A stretch of 64,000 bases of DNA, taken from assembly GCA_029717555.1 (NCBI GenBank), contig JAMDHS010000047.1, positions 110,347-174,346 on the forward strand. Direction: 5' to 3'. The stretch is from Peribolospora baueri. Lineage: Eukaryota; Basidiomycota; Peribolosporomycetes; Peribolosporales; Peribolosporaceae. The position numbers and the translations under genes were made by a program. Positions 55,878 to 64,000 of this stretch are shown in pieces. Each line of letters starts with the position of its first letter. Position 1 is the first letter of the stretch. The notes beneath the pieces are model-generated. The model made no database searches and was not told where the DNA came from. It saw nothing but the letters and a program-made list of their open reading frames with translations.

Positions 55878-58619
55878 TCAGAACTTGCCGTCGTCGTCAT
55901 CGTCGATCGGACTGAGCAGCTCCGCCTCCTCGTCGCCGGCCCCTTCGTTCGGATGATGGCCGCCGATAATGCCTCTGGTACCTACAACTCCGCGCCTGGA
56001 CGAAGAAAGGGAGCCTTCGCCACTGCCAGCACCACCGCCACCGCCACCGCCACCTTCCCGACTCAAGCTCCTCCTCCTGCCAAACGCGAAACGGGAAGAC
56101 TGCGGATAGTTGTGATGGCCATGTGTCGCCGGCGGACGGTCCCGGTGCGGGTCGTCCTCGTCCCGTAGCCGCTGCTGCTGCAGGGAGGGTGTCGAGGCGG
56201 CGGCGTCGTCGTGGGCAAAGATGGACTGGACGCGCGGAACACCGGCCGTGCGTGCGCCGCTGGGGTGGAACGATCCGTCGTCGTCGCCAATAGCGTTGGC
56301 GTCGATGACCGAAACGGTGTAATCCTCTTTGCTGTAGGGATCCTTGAACTCAAAGCCGTTACCGCCACCGCGTGAGGCCGCCCATGAACGCTCCTCGTGC
56401 ACGGGCGGCATGCCGTGCGAGGCGTTCATCTCATGTGTCGCCTCGCCCGCTTGTCCTGGAGCCGGATATCGGTGGAGCTCGTCGTTGGAAGCAAAGGAGA
56501 TGGTGGTCGCGCTGCGCGCCGCCGGCGAGAAGGGTGGATGGCCGCTCAAGGGAGAGGTGGGCATGGTGTTGTTGTTGGACTTGCCCGAATACATCGAAGC
56601 GTTCCTGGGAAGCTCCGGCATGGTCATCGGCGTGTCGTACAGCTGATGCCGGGTCACGTTGTCCAGGCCGTGCGTGGTGAGAGGGCCCGATACCTGCCGT
56701 CGCCGGAAGTTGCTCGCTTGGCTTTGGCTATATCTGACTGACCGCCGAGCTCGGACGATGGAACCGACCTGCGACAGATCGAGGGAACGAGAGGAGAGTC
56801 AAAATCAGCCTGCCGTCTTCGGCCTCGGACGCGGGCGGCGAAGGGAATGAGAATGGAACGGGCCGCGGCGGCGAAGGAAACGAGAATGGAACGCACCACA
56901 CCGCCACCGAAGCCGAGCGCGTCCGGACCAGGCTCCTCATGGAAAGTCTCGTGGCCCTTCTCGGTATGACCGACGGTGGATCGCGCGGCCTGGAGCAAGA
57001 TGGTGGACTTGCGATCCACGCCTTTGCCGAGTTGCTCCGGGTCGACTTTGCTAAGCTGGAGGAGGATGATACCGGCGCAGATGACGAGAAAACCGCAGAC
57101 GACGGTGATGATCTGTATGGCGCTCGTCTGGAGGCCTTGGTAGAGGATGACAGAGGTGACGAGAGTGGCGGTGGTGAACAGGACGTAGTACGTCGGTGTG
57201 ACAGCGGCCGTGTTGAATAGCTCGAGGGCCTTGTTGAGGTAGTTGATCTCTGTGAGGAGAGTTACGACGACAAAGGCCAGGAGGAAGTAGATGAACCAGT
57301 GCTTGAACTGGTTGTCGCCCTGGATCGACGTGACGATGGCGGCGCCGAGGCCTTGTGTGCAAGCGACGCTCAGACTGGTAGGAAACAAAAGGAGACGAGC
57401 GGTCGAGTTGAGTGATAGGGCCGGGGAGATGAATGAACGGCTGGCTGGAAGCGAGATAGGAATAGCGCAGCTCACCCTCCGATCAAGGAGCAAATGGTGA
57501 TGTACACCAGCTGATTCTTCTTTCCGTACCTCGGCCCAAAGTAGAGGATCAACACCAAGCTAACGGCTATCACCACGCTTCCGTACACCAGGAAGCCCGG
57601 GCTTAGGAAAAGTTTCTGGAACCCGGTGATGGTCCGCACGCTCTGTTCGTTCGGGCCATTGAGCGCGATCACGGTCGCGCCGACGACGCAGAGGGCGCAG
57701 CCGACCTTGCCGAACAGCGTGAGCTTTTCCTTGAGGAAGATGGAGGAGAGCACTGCGCAGATGACGACGGAGAGCGCGCCGAGGGGGGTGACCAAGATGG
57801 CCTCGGTGAAGGCATAGGCTGTCGACGAGGAGGAGGAGGAGTCGGTGAGCCACGTTGGACGAGGGGCCGGAAGCGGAGGAGGAAAGAGACGAGGGCGCAA
57901 ACCACTCCTTCATGCCGCAAACTGGCGCTCACCAACAAAGTTCAAGATTTCTCCGATGACCATCATGATCATGCCCGTCCACCACATCGGGCTTTTCAGA
58001 TAAGCGTGTCCTTCGCCGGCCGCATTTCCCATCTTTGACGTGGAAGCAAGCAGACCTCTAACGTCGTGTGGAGGAAAGAGGAAGGTTCAGCAAAGACTCG
58101 AGTCACGCGGACACGAACGCACCACTCACTTCTTTTTCTGCGCGCGAGAGGAAACGGGATAGAAGATGTGAGCGGCGGTCAGCGCCAAAGGACGTGGCGG
58201 ACGGAGCGCTTTGGAAAAAGGGGACTCACAAAGACGAAACTCGAACCGATGAAAAGACCTGATACGAGCGGGGAAGGCGGGGAGATGAATGGGTCAGCGC
58301 CGTTCGCCGTTCCCACCATCGGCCCAACCCGTCTCCTGGGAGGACAGAGCAAAGCAAGGTCCGACTTACCACTGCCGACGGCGAGCAACACGCCGACGAG
58401 CTTGAAATACGGCGGGTTGTTGGACGATCCCGCCGCGGCGGACGATGCAGAGGAGAGGGCGTTGGAGGCGGAGGCGAGGGCGGCGGAGGCGGAGGACATG
58501 GCGGAGGAGGCGGAGATGGAGGCGAGGGCGGAGGAAGGGAGGGAGGAGATGGCGGAGGAGGGGTCCGCCCGGAGGGCGAACGGGGTGATGGAGGGGATCA
58601 CCGGGCTCATCGGGCTCAT
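55878..58619 (-). CDS. NIPA-type magnesium transporter (DMT superfamily)
   Basis: Multi-helix membrane protein of the NIPA family, which moves Mg2+ and other divalent cations; about 707 residues. Exons: 58370-58619, 58230-58258, 58130-58137, 57933-58057, 57476-57818, 56897-57374 and 55878-56768. A Ser/Ala-rich N-terminus leads to the family core: GLFIGSSFVFKKKGLLAS, WWTGMIMMVIGEILNFVAYAF, ILVTPLGALSVVICAVLSS, FLKEKLTLFGKVGC, VIALNGPNEQ and the later helices up to CGFLVICAGIILLQLSK. The C-terminal about 330 residues are a disordered, His/Ser/Asp-rich cytosolic tail ending in a run of Asp. An 8-base exon (58130-58137) encodes part of the conserved KKKG junction and is needed to keep the frame. 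The substrate is inferred from the family. Confidence 0.92.
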
Positions 58620-60475
58620 TGGAGTGCGATTGGAGAGGCGAGGTGGAAGAGGCAGTAGTGAGATCGTCCAGCGATCCGCAGATGACGGCTTGGTATGAGC
58701 GCGTGTTAGAGCGAGGGAAGGAGAGAGGGAGACGGCGGCAGGGAGGGTATAGCGGCGGTCGAGTCTATGGATGCTGCGTGGCGTGTATAGGAGCGGCGAC
58801 GAGGCTGGGCGAGCGAATACGGCGAAGGGGGTGGTAGAAGGACGCCCTTACGGACACAGACGCAGGGACACAGGGACGGTGGATGCGAATGGCTGTGCGA
58901 CGCGGTCAGGCGTTCCGTTGTACCTGGCTGGCCGGCGAGGGGCAGAGGAAAGGGAAAGGGGGATGGGGGGGGTGGAGGAGTGGGTGGAGGCGAAGGAGGC
59001 GGCCTGGTGATGGTGGTGGTGCTGGTGACGGTGATGGTGATGATGGATGGTGGATGGTGTTGTGTTGGTGTTGACGGCGATGGCGACGGACAACGGACAA
59101 TGGACGGGCCGAGGTCGAACTCGCCGACGACGACGACTGAGCCAAACGAAACGTCGGACTCGGACGCCGGCCCGCCTCGCCTTGCCTTGCCTTTGGTCGT
59201 CATCTCGACCCGCTTCCCGCCCCCGCCAGCGAGCCCGACTGCGGCCGCAGCTCGAGCTGGCCAAGGTCGGCGAGCGCGTGCCGATCTGCTGAGACGGTCG
59301 GTGGACTCGGTCAAAAGACAACACCAGACCAGACCGGCAGGGCTAAGCGGACCGACCGACGTAGACAGGCGCGGATGGCAACAGAACAGAATGAAATGAA
59401 ATCCCATCGACGGTGCTTACTTGCATCGCAAGGGAGGAAGGATGGACCGCAGCAACGGAAGGGAAGCACAGCCGGCACGCACGCCCTCTCGATCGCCCTC
59501 TCATACACACTCACACAAATGAAATGACACAGGGAGACACGACACTGCCCGCTGAGCGAAGAAAGGTACCGAGGGCGGTGCTGAACGTGACGTGCGTGAC
59601 GTGAGGGCGCATCGATAACGCGAATGAAATCAAAGTCGCCCTTGAGCTCGCTGCTCCTGCGCTGCGGCGTCCGTCGCCAACGAGAAGGCGGCGACAAGCA
59701 GGAAACAGCCGGCGGTAACCGATGCCATGGCGAAGCGGGCCGACGCGGCGACCACGACGACGACGGACGTCAACACCGAGTGCAGTGTGGCGTATGTATG
59801 TATGTATGTACGGCCGGCCGTGTGTGTTTGTGATTGGACGGACGACGCGTCGGAGACGAGCAAGCAGATAAAAACACCTTCCCTCCGTCCACCCATGAAA
59901 CGCACTCCATTTTTGGGATACTTCTGTCCTCCACAAGGCACAGAAAGAATAAAATGTACATGACATACTCTTTGCAAGGGGATGCATCCATGCATGCAAC
60001 GCGTGCGCGTACCCGCGGCATACCCGACCGACCGACGGCTGTCGTCTGCGTCTGCGTCTGTTCTATGCAGCCACCGGGACAGAACAAGGACGAAGATGAC
60101 GATGAAGATGGCCAGGACGATGAAGACAAAGACAAAGACAAAGACGAAGATGAAGAGAAGACGAGACAAGGACGAGACGAGCTCCCGACCGGAAAAAGCT
60201 GGGACGGCATGGCATGGCATGCGACCGACTCAAGAATACTTGGAGGAAGCCGTCCGAGAGCGTGGCTGCCGGCGCACCTCGTCTCGGGTATTTATTTCCC
60301 CCCGCATCTCGAAATGAAGCAGCAAAACCTTGTCGTCAGGCCCCGGCTCAGTGTTGGGTGGGCAGGACGGGACCGGCCTTCGTCGTGCGCGCGTAACGTA
60401 CATGCGTGCGTCGACGGACGGGACGGGCGTGTCGGACACGGACGACACGAACGACACGACGAGGGAAAGAATAAA
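58620..60475. other. Intergenic region rich in short repeats
   Basis: Upstream region of the NIPA-type gene and 3' flank of the peroxin gene. It holds GGTGAT-type, TATG (about 59789-59812) and GACAAA/GATGAA (about 60095-60165) repeats. A 497-codon plus-strand frame beginning here runs antisense into the peroxin gene and is not considered real. Confidence 0.55.
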
Positions 60476-62921
60476 TCACTTTCGAGAAGCAGCCCTAGCG
60501 AGCCTCTGCCTCAGATCACTTCCTCCGGCCTTGTCCGCCCTCGCAGTACCCACGCCACCTTCCTCGTCGCCGGCCGCCGCCGACAGGACGGTGGTCATAT
60601 CTCCCTCCGCTCGCACCTCGGCCACCTCGGCCGCCGCGCCGACCGCTTTACCCACCGCCGTCGTCGTCGTCGATTCCGTGCCCTCTGTCGGCGGCGCTTC
60701 TTCGTTCGACGGCAGCGTCATCTCGGCACCGCCGCCGCCACCGCCCTCCAACTTGGCCTTCTCTTTCTCCGCCTCCTTCTTGCTCATTACCAACCCGCGC
60801 TCCACCACCTCTACCAAAACCGCGCGCCTGATCCACCGACGTCTCCGCGTGTACCGTCCCAGGCCGGCCTTGGACGACATCTTCTCCCACACGTTGTCCC
60901 CATACTGCCATCCTTCCACGTCCACGTCCTCTGGGTCCTCCCCGCCACCGCTTCCCGTCGACGCGTACGTGGGCGAAGAGGGCGGCGACAAGTCCGTCGT
61001 CGCCGTCGCCGTGTTGACACCGGCGCCGGACGAGAAGAGCGTGGAGGGAAAGGAAGCGGACGGGCTCGACGGCGTGGCGGGCATGCCGCCAGCGCCGCCG
61101 CCGCCGATGCTGCTCAAGCTCGTCGTTCGCGATCGATCGCCCGCAGGTGGCGCCTTGTTGGCCGCGCCGCCAAACTTGGCAAACGCGTCCTGAAGGCCCT
61201 TTTCGATCCTGTCTCGCCTGCTCTCCCCTCCGCTCGTACCGCCGCCGCTCGCGCCCGAGCCCGCGCCGGCGCCGCCGTGTCCGGGGGAAGAAGGAGCGGC
61301 GCTCGCCACGGGCGGCTGATAGCCTGAGCTCGAGATGAAGCCCGCGCTCGCCACCGTCCACTCCGGGTCGATCCACTGCCATTTGATGAAGCGACGAGTG
61401 TAGAGGTCCGAATTAGAAGCGCTCGGCGTGTGATGCAATGTGGTCCGAGGCGGAGGCAGAGAGAAGGAGGATGGCGGCGAGACTGGATGGTGTTGGTCGT
61501 CCGACCTGTCCAGGACGACGACGGTACCAAAAAAAAGTATATGCGTCGGACAAAACGTCTGGTGAATAATCTAAACGGAAGGAGGACGGGTGGACTCCTC
61601 GACTCACCAACTGGGTCGCTCCTGAGGAAGTAGAGCGGCCGTCCAATCGAGCCCTACCCACCACCTCTGATTCTCAAAGATGGTGAACTGGAAAACGACG
61701 TCCTCGATGCGCTCCACCTCCACTCCGTCTACCTTCTCAGAATCCTTCTCCTTGTCGCCGCTCGCTGCTCGATGGACAGCCGTGGGCGCCTTGCCGCCGC
61801 GCCTGAACATCCTTCGCCACCAAGGACGCTTGGGCGAGTGATCGGCACCGTGGACGTGGACATCCCTTCTCCGCCCGAACAGCTCTCTCGGCCTTCGCTG
61901 CCCGCTAAGCACGCCCACAACGGCCCGCGTGCTCCTCCTCACCGCCGCGCTCTTCCACAGTGCTCGTCGGAGGAGAGCGAACCAAGGAGCGTGCCAGACG
62001 ATGGCCAAGCTGCCGAGGGGGAGGAAAAGGAAGCGCAACGGAACGAAGAAAAGGGTGAGGAAGAGGAAGATGGGGTAGGTGAGGAGGAGAAAGACGAGTG
62101 TCGCGCGCGTCGACGCGGGGTCGGACCAGTCGAAGAGGGCGTGCAAAGGGCGAAGGAGGCGGGAGAGGAGGTGGGAGAGGAAATCGCACAGGAGCAGCGA
62201 TTCGTCAATCGTTGCCGACAGCTTCGCCTCGTCTACCACCGCAACTGGGCCTGCGTCGTCGATGACGGGCGCGGACGCCGGCGAGCTCTGATGAGACTCT
62301 CCCCGTCTCTTGCCGGAGCTGTCGATCTTTCGGCTCTTCTTCACCCAGTTGTACCCGATGTAACCGATCCCGGCCAGGTTGGCCCCGTACCTCACCGTCT
62401 CGTAACCGCCGAGGCAAATGAACCACCAGGCGAGCAAGAGCAGATATCCGTCAGCGTGGCTACCGCTCGTCCAAGTGATCACGCGCACAAACTTGACGCC
62501 GAGACGGATGGCGGGAGCGGAGTAGGCGAGCAGTCGCACGACGGCGGGAGGGGTGGTGTGGATGAGGTCATCGGCGGTCAGAGACGACGGCGGCGGGGGC
62601 TCTTCGTCGGCCGCGAGGGAGGGGGCCGTGGCGCTTCGTGGGAGGGACATGTTAGTGGCAGAATTGGCGTTTGCGGCGGCCGCTTGGTCAGAAGAAGCGG
62701 ATGGGGAGCGGGGCTGGCGTTGGTAGAGAATGGAAGTGTAAGGGTCGTTGACCTGCGAGACGGAAAGGAAAAAGAGGGTAGGATGAGGAAGGACGGATGA
62801 GAGCCGAGGCCGACGTGCGAAGGTAAAGTCAGTCAGTCAGTCAGTTACCGGCGAGACTCATTTCGTGTCTGATCGGCGGTCGCGGCCAAGCTCAACTCAC
62901 GGGTAGATCGATGGCGGCCAT
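60476..62921 (-). CDS. DysF-domain peroxin (Pex30/Pex24 type)
   Basis: ER/peroxisome membrane protein that shapes contact sites and controls peroxisome number; about 731 residues. Exons are 62901-62921 (7 codons, MAAIDLP), 61608-62752 and 60476-61505, all in phase. The first hydrophobic block (DGYLLLLAWWFICLGGYE) and a second paired one (TRATLVFLLLTYPIFLFLTLFFVPLRFLFLPLGSL) are reticulon-like. The DysF part follows: VVFQFTIFENQRWWVGLDWTAALLPQERPSW, then KWQWIDPEW. After a long Ser/Gly/Pro-rich insert come GWQYGDNVWEKMSS, GLGRYTRRRRWIRRAVLVE and a tail ending LRQRLARAASRK. A later in-frame ATG at 62650 was rejected because the upstream frame is open and splices cleanly to the 7-codon first exon. 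The insert inside the DysF region is long. Confidence 0.9.
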
Positions 62922-64000
62922 CAATCCGTCATGACATCCGGGTCTGCCTGACCAGACCGTCGGAGAAGCGTCCTCGAGGTCTTTTTCCGAGGGGGTGATG
63001 GGAGGAAGGTTACAGAGGAGAGCGACGGATGACGACGACTCTCGCTACTTTGTACTTTGCCCCGCCGTCACGTGCCAACACCTCACGACGATCGTCCTTT
63101 CACATGCTGGGGAAGCACACGACTGACATTGGGGAGCGTCCGTCCATCGAGCCTTGGTCAACTCGAGGTGAGAAACTGACACGCCCAAGGCCCGCCATGA
63201 TCTCGAACTTGTCAGCGTCGTAGACATCGAGAACGGACGTTGTTGGCCATGTCCATCGTCCCCTCGATCTGGATCAATACGGCTCACGCATTCCATACTC
63301 CAAGTGCTCGTCTCTGCTTTTTAACTCCCTGCATCTCGCTGGTCTACTACCCCCCGGCCACATGTAGACAGAGCAGCGCTGTCGAGCTCTGTAGTTAACG
63401 TGGTTCGCTCGATTAGATTTCAATTCGGATTCGACTTTGACGATGAGAACGGGACGACCGTGTAGCTACTAGCTGCTTTCAGAGGGCCGTTCTATCTACG
63501 GACGACAGCGCGTTCGATTCGGCGGACGAGGAGAGGAAGGAGGACCGGCCGAATGAGAGCGGTGTGGAAAGACGGTCGTTATGAGACAGGTAGGGAGCGA
63601 GCTGGTCATACATACATAGCTACGCGGGGAACGGAACGGATGGCGGATCCTGGCTGATTGCTTGCTTCTTCTTCCTCTTCGAAATGAGACGGGATGGGGT
63701 GGACGATAATAGGTCGTGATCGTGGACGGCAACGACTCTTGAGGCAAGTTCGTTGGGACGGCGCGTTGGGAAAGAACGATCCGCGGTGGCAAGAGGTCGG
63801 TACAGGCGACTGAACACGTGGATGGAGAGTTGGGGTATGGGTATCTTTTTTGATCAGGGCGTGATGGGCGCGTGATGGGCGAGGCGTCGGACAGGGAGCG
63901 TGCGTTGGGCCGAACGAGCTGAAAGTGCGGGGAAATGCGTAGAAGGCGAGAAGGGCGGAACGGGGAGAGGAAGCAGGAAGGGATTAAAGGGGTACGGGAG
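62922..64000. other. Upstream region of the peroxin gene to window end
   Basis: No gene is recognised in about 1.08 kb. It includes the peroxin promoter. Any gene beyond it lies outside the window. Confidence 0.55.

Noticed and set aside
59834-61327. 497-codon plus-strand frame over the end of the peroxin gene
   Set aside because: Its N-terminal half comes from GACAAA/GATGAA repeats and its second half is antisense to the conserved DysF region.
62648-62650. ATG as start of the peroxin gene
   Set aside because: The frame is open upstream to a CAG acceptor at 62753, and a 7-codon ATG exon at 62901-62921 with a GTGAGT donor joins in phase.
1-64000. A biosynthetic cluster, CRISPR array, transposon or viral insertion
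   Set aside because: Neighbouring genes belong to unrelated housekeeping and transport families, and no spacer arrays, terminal repeats with transposase, or viral proteins were seen on either strand.

Overview
The window is eukaryotic nuclear DNA from a filamentous or yeast-like fungus, most likely a basidiomycete. Genes are cut by many short introns (about 60-180 bases) with GTGAGT/GTGAGC-type donors. The DNA is GC-rich, with long pyrimidine-rich leaders and dense short tandem repeats between genes. Several families have fungal forms: an ECL1-type cysteine motif, a Zn2Cys6 regulator, a DysF peroxin and an EF-hand MscS channel. I cannot name the genus. No rRNA, convincing tRNA, transposon, CRISPR array or virus-derived gene was found.

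Layout. 1-1161 holds the 3' part of an AHA1-type Hsp90 co-chaperone (+). 2207-5275 is a 16-exon MFS sugar/quinate-type transporter (+). 5856-6397 is a small basic protein (-). 9692-12275 is an aquaglyceroporin and 13547-17204 an EF-hand MscS channel, both (+). 18509-18822 is an NDUFA4/MLRQ-like respiratory subunit (+, 5' end unresolved). 19102-20176 is a tentative AT-hook protein (-). 22255-26658 is an intronless 1467-residue protein with an ECL1-like cysteine motif (+). 28019-31275 is a kelch-propeller single-pass membrane protein (-). 32016-32469 is mitochondrial ribosomal protein uS17m (+). About 34187-39931 is the WDR59/Mtc5 subunit of the SEA/GATOR2 complex (+). 40679-42820 is an aldehyde dehydrogenase (-). 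43208-47925 is a WD40 plus inositol-polyphosphate 5-phosphatase protein (-). 48404-52814 is a Zn2Cys6 transcription factor (+). 53035-55343 is an epoxide hydrolase (-). 55878-58619 is a NIPA-type magnesium transporter (-). 60476-62921 is a DysF-domain peroxin of the Pex30/Pex24 type (-).

How the genes relate. This is ordinary fungal gene order, not an operon or an obvious biosynthetic cluster. Membrane and osmotic functions are common: sugar transporter, aquaglyceroporin, mechanosensitive channel, NIPA transporter and kelch membrane protein. The aquaglyceroporin and the EF-hand MscS channel are neighbours on one strand, which is suggestive but unproven as a functional pair. WDR59 (TORC1 nutrient signalling) and the ECL1-like protein (a family tied to nutrient-dependent lifespan in fission yeast) both fit nutrient sensing. 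The stretch from about 32 to 55 kb is tighter and has fewer simple repeats than the flanks.

The most unusual points are a histidine-rich segment in the MscS protein, the size of the ECL1-like protein, the very small exons (8, 12, 15 and 15 nt), two GC-AG introns, a 20-A run just before a 3' splice site, and an in-frame intron in the epoxide hydrolase that could be kept or removed. All splice models were worked out by hand from splice consensus, phase and protein-family fit.
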